Positions 51,850 to 62,511 are shown, counted from the first letter of the stretch. The stretch is 64,000 nucleotides of DNA from Terrilactibacillus laevilacticus (GCF_006517395.1 NZ_VDCY01000004.1:230860-294859), one strand, 5' to 3'. The notes: generated by a model not told the origin, from the letters alone. Made by a program: numbers and translations.

Positions 51850-53058
51850 ATGGCAAAGAAATATTCCAGGCGACTCTTCACATCAGAATCTGTCACAGAA
51901 GGACACCCAGATAAAATCTGTGATCAAATATCTGATGCTATCTTAGATGAAATTATTGCAAAAGATCCAGTTGCAAGAGTTGCATGCGAAACAAGTGTGA
52001 ATACGGGACTGGTGCTCGTTGCAGGAGAAATCTCCACATCAACCTACGTAGATATTCCAAAAATCGTAAGACAAACCATCAAAGAGATAGGGTATGACAG
52101 AGCAAAATATGGTTTTGACGCTGCAACTTGTGCGGTTTTAACGTCTATTGATGAGCAATCACCTGACATCGCGCAAGGTGTAAACACGGCACTTGAGTCT
52201 CGAGAAGGTCAAATGACGGATGATGAGATTGAGGCTATTGGTGCAGGGGATCAAGGCTTAATGTTCGGTTATGCTTCTAATGAAACACCTGAATTAATGC
52301 CATTACCAATATCATTAGCCCATAAATTGTCTAGAAAATTATCTGAAGTAAGAAAATCGGGTGAAATTGATTACTTGCGTCCCGACGGAAAAACGCAAGT
52401 AACGGTTGAATATAATGAAGAAGGAAAGCCTTCTAGAGTCGATACGATAGTTATTTCAACCCAACATCATCCAGAAATTTCTCAAGAACAAATTCGCAGG
52501 GATCTTATTGAAATTGTCATAAAATCGATCGTCCCAAGTGAATTAATCGATGACCAAACGAAATTTTTTATTAATCCGACAGGCCGCTTTGTCATTGGTG
52601 GCCCACAAGGCGATGCAGGACTCACTGGGCGTAAAATTATTGTTGATACGTACGGTGGTTATGCTAGACACGGTGGCGGAGCTTTTTCGGGGAAAGATCC
52701 AACGAAAGTTGACCGTTCAGCGGCCTATGCGGCTCGTTATGTGGCTAAAAATATCGTTGCAGCAGGTCTAGCAGAAAAATGCGAAGTACAGTTAGCCTAT
52801 GCTATTGGTGTTGCTCAACCCGTATCGATTTCAATCGATACATTTGAGACGGGCGTTGTACCAGAAGACGTATTAGTTGCTACTGTTCGTGAACTCTTTG
52901 ATTTACGTCCTGCGGGGATTATAAAAATGCTAGATCTTAGAAGACCCATTTATCGTCAAACAGCAGCTTACGGGCATTTTGGCCGAGTTGATATTGATCT
53001 TCCATGGGAGCACACAGATAAGGCAGAACTAATAAAAGAAAAATGTCAAATTAAATAA
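51850..53058 (+). CDS. metK: S-adenosylmethionine synthetase MetK
   Basis: 402 residues, the usual length. It makes SAM from methionine and ATP. Signatures [16 protein letters not shown] near the start, [12 protein letters not shown] and [20 protein letters not shown] are present with all catalytic His, Lys and Asp residues that they carry. AGAAGGAGG precedes the ATG. Regulated by the SAM-I riboswitch. SAM from this enzyme supports the methyltransferase and radical-SAM genes downstream. A perfect terminator follows. Confidence 0.98.
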   Translation: MAKKYSRRLFTSESVTEGHPDKICDQISDAILDEIIAKDPVARVACETSVNTGLVLVAGEISTSTYVDIPKIVRQTIKEIGYDRAKYGFDAATCAVLTSIDEQSPDIAQGVNTALESREGQMTDDEIEAIGAGDQGLMFGYASNETPELMPLPISLAHKLSRKLSEVRKSGEIDYLRPDGKTQVTVEYNEEGKPSRVDTIVISTQHHPEISQEQIRRDLIEIVIKSIVPSELIDDQTKFFINPTGRFVIGGPQGDAGLTGRKIIVDTYGGYARHGGGAFSGKDPTKVDRSAAYAARYVAKNIVAAGLAEKCEVQLAYAIGVAQPVSISIDTFETGVVPEDVLVATVRELFDLRPAGIIKMLDLRRPIYRQTAAYGHFGRVDIDLPWEHTDKAELIKEKCQIK

Positions 53059-53090
53059 ATGATGTGAATATCATAAAACAAAACAATAAA

Positions 53091-53124
53091 AAAGGTGTGA
53101 CGAAACGAGGTCACACCTTTTTTT
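53091..53124 (+). terminator. Terminator after metK
   Basis: AAAGGTGTGAC/GTCACACCTTT with an eight-base loop, then TTTTTAAC. Confidence 0.93.
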
Positions 53125-53246
53125 AACATCTTTGACTAAATTTGATATACTTAAAGATAACACAGGTTGTAGCTGTGTTAACTGTAACATATTCAAAGAT
53201 AGGCATATAATGTTCGATGAAGACTAGGTTCTATGGAGGTCAGTAC

Positions 53247-54314
53247 ATGAAAGTACCATCAACGCCATTTGGACTCATGGCACAAATATATCGAAAAGTA
53301 CTACCAGGTGTCCATCATGAATTAAACAAATGGCATAAACTAGCTTTAAAAATACCTGATCCAGAATTACAAAAACAGGCGTTAGCTAGTATCCAGTCAA
53401 AAACCTTTCACTGTGAAGGTGGAGCCATTTATAGTCTTCTTGCTCAGGACCGTTACTTAGATGTCATTCCATTTATTGTCGCTTATCAAACGATTAGTGA
53501 TTATTTAGATAATCTATGTGATCGAAGCACTTCACTCGATCCAGAAGACTTTAGGGCCTTACATAAAGCCATGATTCATGCTTTGACACCTGGCGCTTCA
53601 CCTGAAAATTATTATCGATTAAGAAAGGTTTCTACTGATGGCGGTTATTTACTTAAACTCGTCAAAACTTGTCAATCTTACCTTGAAAATTGTAAAGGAT
53701 ATGATGATATCAAATTCTATCTTCTTGAATTGGCAAGATATTATTGCGATCTCCAAGTGCATAAACACGTAACAAAAGAAGAGCGTGTTCCTCGTCTCGA
53801 AGCATGGTTTAATCAATACAAAAATCAAGTTCCACCTATGACGTGGTACGAGTTTTCCGCTTGCTCAGGATCAACATTGGGAATTTTTTGTTTGGTTGCC
53901 TATGCTTCTGCCAAAGGAAGCGAAATGAAAAGTCTTGCAAAGACAATCAAAGAGGGTTATTTTCCGTGGGTACAGGGTTTACATATTTTAATGGATTATT
54001 TTATTGATCAGGAAGAAGACAAGCAAGGTGGAGACTTGAATTTTTGCTTTTATTATCCCAATGATCGAGAAATGATGAAACGTTTTCAATATTTTATTGA
54101 ACAAGCTGATATCAGTATTAAAACTTTACCCAATAAAAATTTTCATCTCATGATCAATCGCGGATTGTTAAGCATCTATTTAGCAGATAAAAAAGTAGCT
54201 GGGCAAAAAAATGTTCGATATTTATCACGGCGTCTTATAAAAAAAGCGGGGCTTTCTGGCATGTTCTTTTTCTTCAATGGTTGGCTTTATCGACGATTAA
54301 AACCAAGTATGTAA
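53247..54314 (+). CDS. ytpB: YtpB, tetraprenyl-beta-curcumene synthase (DUF2600)
   Basis: 355 residues from the ATG at 53247, seven bases after GGAGG; an in-frame start at 53217 is poorer. All-helical large terpene synthase family. YtpB converts C35 heptaprenyl diphosphate to tetraprenyl-beta-curcumene in the bacillus sesquarterpene pathway. The aspartate-rich metal site is probably YQTISDYLDNLCDRS near residue 95 with a second site in YFIDQEEDKQGGD. The neighbourhood metK-ytpB-ytqB-ytqA is conserved with B. subtilis. A terminator follows. Confidence 0.9.
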   Translation: MKVPSTPFGLMAQIYRKVLPGVHHELNKWHKLALKIPDPELQKQALASIQSKTFHCEGGAIYSLLAQDRYLDVIPFIVAYQTISDYLDNLCDRSTSLDPEDFRALHKAMIHALTPGASPENYYRLRKVSTDGGYLLKLVKTCQSYLENCKGYDDIKFYLLELARYYCDLQVHKHVTKEERVPRLEAWFNQYKNQVPPMTWYEFSACSGSTLGIFCLVAYASAKGSEMKSLAKTIKEGYFPWVQGLHILMDYFIDQEEDKQGGDLNFCFYYPNDREMMKRFQYFIEQADISIKTLPNKNFHLMINRGLLSIYLADKKVAGQKNVRYLSRRLIKKAGLSGMFFFFNGWLYRRLKPSM

Positions 54315-54349
54315 ACATCTAGTGTACGTAGTAGAACTTCAAAAACAGG

Positions 54350-54389
54350 AAAAGTTCGGCCTAATATAAATCTTAGGTCGAACTTTTTT
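54350..54389. terminator. Terminator between ytpB and mnmM
   Basis: AAAGTTCGxCCTAA/TTAGGxCGAACTTT with T's after and A's before lies between the convergent genes. Confidence 0.88.
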
Positions 54390-54460
54390 AATTGGTTTTT
54401 TAAATGATCAATTTAGTTAAACTTCATACAATTGGGATAAAAACCTCCCAACGGATTGAA

Positions 54461-55030
54461 TCATTTGCGCTTTTCTAAAACAATGAGAAAGGGTGGTTCA
54501 TGAACTTGATTAAACATGTCAATTTTTATAACTCGCCAAAAGTGTTGATCCAAGGTCTTAAAGAAGGGTAAAAGGGTATTTGTTTCAATAGCCCCTTCTG
54601 GATGGCCAGGATAAATAACCAGAGAAATGACTCCTCCAACGACAAGGCGATTTTGTAAAGCTTTGACCGCTTTGATCGTCGTATCTGGTTTCGTAACAAT
54701 GGTTTTATCTCCTTTTGGAAGATAACCGAGGTTAAAGATAGCTGCTTTGATATTTGCGTTTTCGTCTATATATTGCTCAAGATGATGATGACCATCTAAA
54801 ATGAGCTTGACCTGTTGATTTTTCCCTGCTGAAGTGAGTCTCTTTTTTGTATTTTCGATGGCTTGTTCTTGAATATCAAATCCATAGACAAGCCCTTCGT
54901 CTCCGACAGCCTCAGCTAGAAATAACGTATCATGACCATTTCCTACGGTGGCATCAATGACGATATCCCCTTGTTGTATGGCCTCAAGTAGAATGTCATG
55001 AGCCATTTGAATGACACCTTTTAAAATCAT
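54461..55030 (-). CDS. mnmM: tRNA U34 methyltransferase MnmM (YtqB)
   Basis: 189 residues, class I SAM methyltransferase. The SAM loop is VIDATVGNGHDTLFLAEAVG near residue 27, then YGFDIQEQAI; NLGYLPKGD is the family's mid motif and VIYPGHPEG follows. MnmM methylates nm5(s2)U34 to mnm5(s2)U34 in tRNAs of Gram-positive bacteria. The ATG overlaps the mnmL stop (ATGA), so both are translated as a pair. This pairing and the PGHPEG motif distinguish it from other small methyltransferases. Confidence 0.9.
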   Translation of the reverse strand: MILKGVIQMAHDILLEAIQQGDIVIDATVGNGHDTLFLAEAVGDEGLVYGFDIQEQAIENTKKRLTSAGKNQQVKLILDGHHHLEQYIDENANIKAAIFNLGYLPKGDKTIVTKPDTTIKAVKALQNRLVVGGVISLVIYPGHPEGAIETNTLLPFFKTLDQHFWRVIKIDMFNQVHEPPFLIVLEKRK

Positions 55031-55986
55031 CGTGACGCCGCCTTCATTTCATAGTATTTTCCTTGCCAGCTGCTGCGCTTCTCAAGTTCGTGATCAATGG
55101 CATTTAATACTTCCCATTTATTCAAACTCCACATAGGACCAATTAATAGATCAGCAGGGCCATCACCGGTCAGACGATGAATGGTCATTTCAGGTGGCAA
55201 TACCTCTAGTTGATCACAGACAATTTGGATGTAAGTGTTAAAATCTAAAAAATCAAATAACCCTTTTTCGTACTGTTTCACTAGCGCTGTTTTCTTTAAG
55301 AGGTGAAGAAGATGGATCTTAATCCCTTGAATATCAAGTTTAGCAACTTCCTTTGCCGTTTCAAGCATCATCTCAGGTGTCTCACCAGGAAGTCCATCGA
55401 TAATATGTGTGCAAATTGGAATGTTATGTTGGCGAAGTTTAGCCACACCTTCTTTGTAACAGTCAAAATCATGCACTCGATTGATGAGTTCGCCTGTTTT
55501 ATCGTGTACGGTTTGTAGGCCTAATTCTACCCATAAATAGGTTTTTTGACTAAGTTCGCTTAGATACTCAACCACATCATCAGGGAGACAATCGGGACGA
55601 GTGGCAATGGATAAACCGACAACACCATCTTGCTCTAGAATCACTTCATAACGTTGTTTTAAAATATCAACAGGCGCATAGGTGTTCGAGAAGGCTTGGA
55701 AATAGCCGATGTATTTGCCTTTTTTCCATTTTTGATGCATCCGCTCTTTAATGGTTTGGAATTGTTGGACTAAGTCGTCACGTCTGTCTCCAGCGAAATC
55801 ACCTGAACCGCTTTGACTACAAAAAGTACAACCTCCGTAAGCGACTTTGCCGTCTCTATTGGGGCAATCGAATCCGCCGTCAAGTGGAATCTTAAAGACT
55901 TTTTCACCAAACCTTGTTTTTAAAAATGTATTCCAAGAATAGTAACGTTTATTTTCTGGATAAAAATGAGGTATGGTGCTACTCAT
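55027..55986 (-). CDS. mnmL: Radical-SAM protein MnmL (YtqA)
   Basis: 319 residues. The radical-SAM cluster is bound by a C-x7-C-x2-C arrangement: CPNRDGKVAYGGCTFCSQSG near residue 42. TIGR01212-type features include KYIGYFQAFSNTYAP, GLSIATRPDCLPDDVV, WVELGLQTVHD and HIIDGLPGET. YtqA/MnmL is reported to convert cmnm5U34 to nm5U34, the step before MnmM. It is the first gene of the pair. ELP3-like proteins are related but larger. Confidence 0.9.
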   Translation of the reverse strand: MSSTIPHFYPENKRYYSWNTFLKTRFGEKVFKIPLDGGFDCPNRDGKVAYGGCTFCSQSGSGDFAGDRRDDLVQQFQTIKERMHQKWKKGKYIGYFQAFSNTYAPVDILKQRYEVILEQDGVVGLSIATRPDCLPDDVVEYLSELSQKTYLWVELGLQTVHDKTGELINRVHDFDCYKEGVAKLRQHNIPICTHIIDGLPGETPEMMLETAKEVAKLDIQGIKIHLLHLLKKTALVKQYEKGLFDFLDFNTYIQIVCDQLEVLPPEMTIHRLTGDGPADLLIGPMWSLNKWEVLNAIDHELEKRSSWQGKYYEMKAASR

Positions 55987-56150
55987 GAATAAACCCCTCT
56001 CTTAAGGACCGTTAATATCACAATTTCTAGTCTACCAAATTAAATGGGTAATTTCATTCTAACATGGATTAAATAGTCGTCTTTACGTAAATAGATTCAA
56101 TACAAGTTTCTTCATTTTCCTTTTGTATATCTTAAAATAGGTAAAAGATA

Positions 56151-56179
56151 TTGACATATAAAAACCACTTACATACAAT
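56151..56179 (+). promoter_or_regulatory. Promoter of the leuS T-box transcript
   Basis: TTGACA (56151-56156), 17-base spacer, TACAAT (56174-56179), followed by the T-box leader about 45 bases on. Confidence 0.8.
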
Positions 56180-56224
56180 GATGAGTATAGGAATAAATAA
56201 TTGGGTATAATAATATTTATATTG

Positions 56225-56515
56225 ATTTAAAAACATCGACGAGGAGTATTAGTGACTAACGTTAGTTTTTGGAGTCTTCTGAAATAGATTCTAATAAAGA
56301 GAGTTGACGGTTGGTGCAAGTCAATACTAACAGGAACGAACTCGCCTCTGAGTTGCAGTAGTGAAAGATGAGTAACTATCTGCCGTGAAGCTTGCGTTAA
56401 TGCATAAACAAGTGAGTACGTTTAGTACTAATTTGGGTGGTACCGCGGGTAACCGATACAATGGTGTGTCAACCTCTCGTCCCTAACGATACGTTTGGGG
56501 CGAGAGGTTTTTTAG
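56225..56515 (+). promoter_or_regulatory. T-box leader of leuS with terminator
   Basis: The T-box GGGTGGTACCGCGGGT lies at 56436-56450. The terminator CCTCTCGTCCC/GGGGCGAGAGG, then TTTTTT, spans 56473-56514. Upstream stem I contains GAACTCGCC; CTC at 56341-56343 is the likely leucine specifier codon. Uncharged tRNA-Leu should stabilise the antiterminator and allow leuS transcription. Confidence 0.95.
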
Positions 56516-56635
56516 TTTGTGAACTATGTTAATGATATATGGAAAATTTATTTGAATATAAAACAAAAAATATGTTTAGTTAACATAGCTCGTTTTAATA
56601 TTTTATTATGGGATGTATTAAGGGAGGCGTTATCA

Positions 56636-59056
56636 ATGGCCTATAATCATAAGGTGATTGAACCAAAATGGCAGAAATATTGGGAAGAACATGAAACGTT
56701 CAAAACAGACGATCAATCGAATAAGAAAAAGTTCTATGCGTTAGATATGTTCCCATATCCATCAGGTAAAGGATTGCATGTTGGGCATCCTGAAGGATAT
56801 ACGGCAACGGATATTTTATCGAGAATGAAACGTATGCAAGGATTTGAAGTTTTACATCCGATGGGTTGGGATGCATTTGGTCTTCCTGCTGAACAATATG
56901 CTTTAGATACGGGTAATGATCCGAGTGAATTTACTAAAAAGAACATTGAAACCTTTAAAGGACAAATTAAATCTTTAGGCTTTTCTTATGATTGGGATAG
57001 AGAGGTTAACACAACAGACCCAGATTACTACAAATGGACACAATGGATTTTCCTTCAACTTTATAAAAAAGGATTGGCTTATGTGGATGAAGTTCCAGTA
57101 AACTGGTGTCCAGCTCTTGGGACCGTACTCGCCAATGAAGAGGTCATTGATGGAAAGAGTGAACGTGGAGGGCATCCAGTTATACGTAAGCCTATGAGAC
57201 AATGGATGCTAAAAATTACCGCTTACGCCGATCGTTTACTTGACGATCTTGAAGAACTTGATTGGCCTGAAAGTGTTAAAGATATGCAGCGCAACTGGAT
57301 TGGAAAATCAGAAGGGGCAAATATCACGTTTTCTATCGATGGTCATGACGAAAAAATAACCGTGTTCTCGACCCGTCCAGATACACTGTTTGGAGCGAGT
57401 TTTCTCGTACTAGCCCCCGAACATAAATTGGTTGATAAAATTACCACAGCGGATCAGAAATCTGAAATTGATGCTTATCGAAATGAAGTCGCAACAAAGA
57501 GTGACCTTGAGCGCACTGAACTTAATAAAGATAAAACAGGCGCATTTACAGGAAGTTATGCGATCAATCCAGTAAATGGAGAGAAATGCCCGATATGGAT
57601 TGCAGATTACGTTTTAGTAACCTATGGTTCAGGGGCCGTTATGGCGGTTCCAGGCCATGACCAAAGAGACTATGAATTTGCTCAAAAATTCGACTTACCA
57701 ATCCACGAAGTCGTTGAAGGCGGCGACTTATCAAAAGAAGCGTATACTGAAGATGGAAAACATATTAATTCAGATTTCCTAAATGGCATGAAAAAGAACG
57801 AAGCCATTCCAGCTATGATTCAATGGCTAGAAGAACACGATGCGGGATCTAAAAAAATAACATATCGTTTACGTGACTGGCTCTTTAGCCGTCAACGTTA
57901 TTGGGGCGAACCGATTCCGATTATTCATTATGAAGATGGAACATCGAAACCAGTTGACGAAAAAGACTTGCCGCTAATGTTACCAAAAACAGATGAAATT
58001 AAACCATCTGGAACAGGAGAATCGCCGCTGGCTAACATAGAGGAATGGGTCAATGTTGTTGACCCAGAGACTGGACTAAAAGGTCGACGTGAAACCAATA
58101 CAATGCCGCAATGGGCAGGAAGCTGTTGGTATTATTTACGCTATATTGATCCACACAACAAAGAGGCATTAGCCGATCCTGAAAAGCTTAAGAAATGGCT
58201 CCCTGTTGATGTGTATATCGGTGGTGCGGAACATGCCGTCTTACATTTGCTTTACGCTCGTTTTTGGCATAAAGTCCTATATGATCTCGGTATCGTTCCA
58301 ACAAAAGAACCTTTCCAAAAATTATTTAACCAAGGCATGATCTTAGGTTCGAACCACGAAAAAATGAGTAAGTCGAAAGGAAATGTCGTCAATCCGGATG
58401 ATATCGTTCAGTCACATGGTGCGGACACACTTCGTTTGTATGAAATGTTTATGGGACCACTTGATGCAGCGATTGCATGGTCTGAAGAAGGGTTAGACGG
58501 TTCAAGACGCTTCCTTGATCGTGTATGGCGTCTTATTGTGACTGATGATCTTCAAGTGAACGAAAAAGTATCGAATCAAGTCACTAAGGATGCGGCCTTT
58601 GAGCGTGTCTATCATCAAACGATCAAAAAAGTAACCGAAGACTTTGAAAATCTTCACTTTAATACCGCAATCTCACAAATGATGATCTTTATTAATGAAG
58701 CCTATAAACAAGATCAATTACCGCTCGATATGATTGAAGGCTTTGTGAAATTATTATCTCCTGTTGCGCCACATATGACAGAAGAAATATGGAATATATT
58801 GGACCACCAAACATCTATTCAAAAAGATGAATGGCCAACGTTTGATGCATCTAAACTAGAAGAGACACAAGTAGATGTTGTCGTACAAATTAATGGTAAG
58901 GTAAGAGCAAAAGTGCGTATTGAAAAAGGAACAGCAAAAGATGTCTTAGAAAAACAAGCCTTTGAAGACGCAACTGTTCAAGAATGGTTGAAAGACAAGA
59001 CGATTCGCAAAGTGATCGTTGTACCAAACAAAATTGTCAATATTGTAGCAAACTAA
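56636..59056 (+). CDS. leuS: Leucyl-tRNA synthetase LeuS
   Basis: 806 residues from the ATG at 56636 ([16 protein letters not shown]), preceded by GGGAGGCG; the open frame extends upstream into the T-box without a site. Class I synthetase: HIGH-type [12 protein letters not shown] near residue 49, editing domain with [14 protein letters not shown] and [19 protein letters not shown], and the KMSKS loop in [16 protein letters not shown]. The C-terminal anticodon-binding and tail domains are complete. Regulated by its T-box. Confidence 0.97.
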   Translation: MAYNHKVIEPKWQKYWEEHETFKTDDQSNKKKFYALDMFPYPSGKGLHVGHPEGYTATDILSRMKRMQGFEVLHPMGWDAFGLPAEQYALDTGNDPSEFTKKNIETFKGQIKSLGFSYDWDREVNTTDPDYYKWTQWIFLQLYKKGLAYVDEVPVNWCPALGTVLANEEVIDGKSERGGHPVIRKPMRQWMLKITAYADRLLDDLEELDWPESVKDMQRNWIGKSEGANITFSIDGHDEKITVFSTRPDTLFGASFLVLAPEHKLVDKITTADQKSEIDAYRNEVATKSDLERTELNKDKTGAFTGSYAINPVNGEKCPIWIADYVLVTYGSGAVMAVPGHDQRDYEFAQKFDLPIHEVVEGGDLSKEAYTEDGKHINSDFLNGMKKNEAIPAMIQWLEEHDAGSKKITYRLRDWLFSRQRYWGEPIPIIHYEDGTSKPVDEKDLPLMLPKTDEIKPSGTGESPLANIEEWVNVVDPETGLKGRRETNTMPQWAGSCWYYLRYIDPHNKEALADPEKLKKWLPVDVYIGGAEHAVLHLLYARFWHKVLYDLGIVPTKEPFQKLFNQGMILGSNHEKMSKSKGNVVNPDDIVQSHGADTLRLYEMFMGPLDAAIAWSEEGLDGSRRFLDRVWRLIVTDDLQVNEKVSNQVTKDAAFERVYHQTIKKVTEDFENLHFNTAISQMMIFINEAYKQDQLPLDMIEGFVKLLSPVAPHMTEEIWNILDHQTSIQKDEWPTFDASKLEETQVDVVVQINGKVRAKVRIEKGTAKDVLEKQAFEDATVQEWLKDKTIRKVIVVPNKIVNIVAN

Positions 59057-59117
59057 AGATGAATGAATCAGCTATGTTGATTTTGATAAAATCCATTAAT
59101 ATCGTCTAATCAAATAA

Positions 59118-59176
59118 AACGTGTAGCAGATCTTTAAATAGTCTATTTAAAGATTGAAAAGCTACACGTTTTTTCT
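59118..59176 (+). terminator. Terminator after leuS
   Basis: AACGTGTAGC/GCTACACGTT closing a second inner stem ATCTTTAAATAG/CTATTTAAAGAT, then TTTTCTT. Confidence 0.9.
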
Positions 59177-59354
59177 TAATAAGGCATTAGACAAATCACT
59201 CATTTCTATTTGATTACGTTCGTGCTAAAATAAAAGTAAAACGCTTACATTATAAATGTATATGATAAAAAATACAGACAACAAGCAGACAAATCGTTTT
59301 AAATTGAATAAAACGTTATAGAATTGAATAAGAAAGATAGATATAGTCATATAG

Positions 59355-59478
59355 GGTTTTATAAACGGGCGGCAGTACCTCAGCTTTAGAATTTACGAAA
59401 ATCAAAGAAGGATAGGTTAGTTCTTACTTAAATCCGTGCGCGGGAAAGCCAGCTCTTTGATAAAAGTTTCACTTTATT
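59355..59478 (+). repeat. Decayed family B element, copy 5
   Basis: Blocks in family B order: AACGGGCGGCAGT, TCAAAGAAGGATAGG and AAAGTTTCACTTTATTTT at the end. The middle differs (CCGTGCGCGGGAAAGCC). It lies in the leader of the levR-type gene, in the same plus-strand direction as copies 1-3. The call is tentative. Confidence 0.45.
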
Positions 59479-59507
59479 TTTGACAAGAAGTATTGGAGGT
59501 GATTTGA

Positions 59508-62342
59508 ATGAAGCGTATTGAACGTATCTATCAAAGGCTAGAAGAGAAATGTGAGGATCTAACTAAAGAAGAACTCATAAATGTTGGGGGTTATTCAGCC
59601 AATGATTTAGCAGACGATTTAGGTATCTTGCGAAACAATATAAGCCTTGAACTAAATAATTTAGTTAGAGAAGGCAGGATCATAAAAATAAAGATACGTC
59701 CAGTGCTTTATGTTCCACGAAAAACAGTCCAAAAGTTCTTTGGTAATGTCGTTGATCGAACCGTTATTGAAATTCAATCATTGAAAGATATCTACCAAGG
59801 GAAAGAGAAACAAAAGAATCACTTAGTGGAAAATCCATTTAATTTGTTAATAGGATCGGATGGGAGTTTAAAACGTTCTATTGACCAAGCCAAAGCGGCG
59901 ATTGTCTACCCACCTAATGGTCTCCATACGCTTATTCTAGGTCCAACAGGATCCGGTAAAACATTATTTGCTCATATGATGCACAATTATGCAAAGTATG
60001 TTGGTAAACTGAATGAAAAGTCGCCTTTTATCGTCTTTAACTGTGCTGATTACTATCATAATCCACAATTATTAATCTCCCAAATCTTTGGACATGTCAA
60101 GGGCGCATTTACGGGAGCGACATCCGATAAAGATGGGATGGTTAAAAAAGCGGATAATGGAATACTTTTCTTAGATGAAGTTCATCGCCTTCCACCTGAA
60201 GGGCAAGAGATGATTTTTTATTTCATGGACACAGGGAAGTTTAATAAATTAGGAGAAACGGAACGAAATCGATCGGCAAACGTCTTAATTATTGGAGCAA
60301 CGACAGAAGACCCGTCTTCCTCTTTTCTAAAAACATTCTTACGACGAATTCCAATAACGATCACCATGCCTTCATTCCATGAACGACTAGTGAAGGAGAA
60401 AGTTGATTTAACGAAATATTTATTGGCAAAAGAAGCCTCTCGAATTAATAAAAAAATTAAAGTTCAAGAAGATGTGATAAAAGCGTTAATTAAAAGCGTG
60501 ACATTTGGTAACATTGGACAATTAAAATCGGGTATTCAGCTCGTTTGTGCTCAAGGTTTCTTAGAAAGTATCCAAGAGCCCTTTGTTTATTTAAATTCCA
60601 AAACTTTACCTCAAGAAATGAAAGAAGGTCTCAGTCTTATTTCAAGAAATCGAAAGGAAAATGAAGAAATCGCAAAATGGATTGATCCTATTACAGTCAT
60701 TTCTGAAGGTAAAACACTTGAATTAATCGAAGATGATGTTTACGAACTCCCTTTTGATATGTATCGAATTATTGAGGACAAAGCGAATCTACTTAAGGAT
60801 GAAGGAGTAAGTAAAGATGAAATAAATAAATTTGTGACAACGGACATTAAACTTCATATCAAAAGTTTTTATCGTCAAGTAGCGAAAGAGAAAAAAACAG
60901 CTCTATCTAAATTAGTTGATAAAAAAGTCCTTCAATTGGCTGAAGAATTAAAAACGTTGTCTGAAAGTATGCTGAAGCGAAAATTTAGTGATAAATTCCT
61001 TTATTTTATGAGCTTGCATATTGATGGTTTTTTAAAAAGAAAGGATATGCAAAGTAAAAATTTAACCCCCCTTCACGATATGCATGAGGTGATTAAAGAA
61101 AACAAGAATGAATATCAAGTCGCTTTAAAAATGAAAGAGGTTATTGAAGAAACATTAAGTATCAACATTCCCCAAATAGAAGTCATGTATTTAACTTTGT
61201 TATTGATATCTGCAGATGAAATGAAACAAAAAGGAAAAGTAGGTATCGTGGTTGCGACTCATGGAAATAGTACAGCTACATCCATGGTCGATGTGACGAG
61301 AGATTTACTAGGAGATTATAATATCCAAGCTGTTGATATGCCATTAAGCATCCAGTTTAATGAGATTTTAGATCAAATTGTCGATGCAGTAATAAACACA
61401 AACCGGGGCGAAGGTGTTCTACTCTTAGTAGATATGGGATCCCTTTTTTACTTTGAAGAACGGATCATGGAACAATCTGGTGTAGAAGTGAAAGCCATTG
61501 ATATGGTATCTACCCCTCTCGTTCTTGATGCTGTCCGTAAAGCTAACTTTATGGATATGGACCTTAAGACCATTTATGCCTCATTGAGACAAAACCATAA
61601 TGGTAGTGAACCATTCCTTGAGTCTTCACTAGAGCCAAATGCAAATGATGAATTAGTTGGTAACCGAGCTATACTAACCATTTGCTCAACGGGTGAAGGT
61701 ACGGCAAAGAAATTAAAAGAGATGCTGAAAACTTACATTGAAGACATCACTGATAGTCCCATTTCAATCATTCCGGTCTCAACAGTAGGTTTAAAAGAAA
61801 CAGTTGTCCAGTTAAAAGATAAATATCACATCATAGCGTCTGTCGGAGTCAAGAATCCAAGATTAAACGCTCCATTTATCTCACTTGAACAATTTATTGA
61901 AGGTAAAGGCGAAAAAGTTCTTCAACAAACATTAAAAAACCATCAGATAACCATTAAGAATGACCATTCCAATATGGTTATAAAAAGTGTTTGTGAAGAT
62001 GGTCTAAAAAAATTCCTTCTTTATTTGAACCCTTGTCGTGTGACTCAGGCATTACTCTTTTTCGTTAATGAATTGGAAAAAGAGTATCATGTGCATTTTA
62101 AGAACTCAACAACGATCAATCTTGTCATGCACACGGCATTCGCTGTTGAAAGAGCGGTTAAGAATAATCAACTGAGGTATACGGCTGATGTTAATTCTGA
62201 AAAGAGAAGCGCATTACAGATTGTTAGACGGGCTTCAGAAATTATTAAACGTCATGTGAATGTCTCATTAGGAGACGACGAACTTTTATTTATTGTTGAC
62301 TTATTAGCGGATAGTTTGAAAGAAAGAATATCATCGAAATAG
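59508..62342 (+). CDS. LevR-type sigma-54 activator with PTS regulation domains
   Basis: 944 residues after TTGGAGGTGATTTG. Order: N-terminal helix-turn-helix (ANDLADDLGILRNNISLELN), AAA+ ATPase at about 125-370 with Walker A LGPTGSGKT, sigma-54 contact GAFTGATSDKDG and ILFLDEVHRLP, then a PRD with the SLHIDGFLKRK histidine region, an EIIA(Man)-like domain (VGIVVATHGNSTATSMVDVT), an EIIB-like part (ILTICSTGEGTAKKLKEML) and a C-terminal PRD. Such proteins switch on sugar PTS operons, and PTS phosphorylation sets their activity. No PTS operon or -12/-24 promoter is seen beside it; a repeat and an insertion sequence follow. Confidence 0.93.
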   Translation: MKRIERIYQRLEEKCEDLTKEELINVGGYSANDLADDLGILRNNISLELNNLVREGRIIKIKIRPVLYVPRKTVQKFFGNVVDRTVIEIQSLKDIYQGKEKQKNHLVENPFNLLIGSDGSLKRSIDQAKAAIVYPPNGLHTLILGPTGSGKTLFAHMMHNYAKYVGKLNEKSPFIVFNCADYYHNPQLLISQIFGHVKGAFTGATSDKDGMVKKADNGILFLDEVHRLPPEGQEMIFYFMDTGKFNKLGETERNRSANVLIIGATTEDPSSSFLKTFLRRIPITITMPSFHERLVKEKVDLTKYLLAKEASRINKKIKVQEDVIKALIKSVTFGNIGQLKSGIQLVCAQGFLESIQEPFVYLNSKTLPQEMKEGLSLISRNRKENEEIAKWIDPITVISEGKTLELIEDDVYELPFDMYRIIEDKANLLKDEGVSKDEINKFVTTDIKLHIKSFYRQVAKEKKTALSKLVDKKVLQLAEELKTLSESMLKRKFSDKFLYFMSLHIDGFLKRKDMQSKNLTPLHDMHEVIKENKNEYQVALKMKEVIEETLSINIPQIEVMYLTLLLISADEMKQKGKVGIVVATHGNSTATSMVDVTRDLLGDYNIQAVDMPLSIQFNEILDQIVDAVINTNRGEGVLLLVDMGSLFYFEERIMEQSGVEVKAIDMVSTPLVLDAVRKANFMDMDLKTIYASLRQNHNGSEPFLESSLEPNANDELVGNRAILTICSTGEGTAKKLKEMLKTYIEDITDSPISIIPVSTVGLKETVVQLKDKYHIIASVGVKNPRLNAPFISLEQFIEGKGEKVLQQTLKNHQITIKNDHSNMVIKSVCEDGLKKFLLYLNPCRVTQALLFFVNELEKEYHVHFKNSTTINLVMHTAFAVERAVKNNQLRYTADVNSEKRSALQIVRRASEIIKRHVNVSLGDDELLFIVDLLADSLKERISSK

Positions 62343-62350
62343 TATTATAA

Positions 62351-62506
62351 GAGGTTGCTTGAAAAAGTCACCAAATGATAAGCTACGAATCTCAGCGCCC
62401 ACTCGTTTTTCCGGTCCTCATGTAGTAAAAATCTACATTCCGGTTCTCAAAACAGCGCCGCTCTTAGCCTTCTTGCCTCTAACTTGTCACCTTTTTGAAC
62501 ACGCAC
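62351..62506 (+). mobile_element. Family A MITE-like element, copy 7
   Basis: 156 bp short form from GAGGTTGCTTGAAAAAGTCA to CTTTTTGAACACGCAC, with a perfect TATAA duplication (62346-62350, 62507-62511). It lies nine bases after the levR-type stop codon. Confidence 0.94.
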
Positions 62507-62511
62507 TATAA

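Noticed and set aside
56519..56635. 39-residue upstream extension of leuS
   Set aside because: It starts within the T-box leader region; GGGAGG and homology begin at the ATG at 56636.
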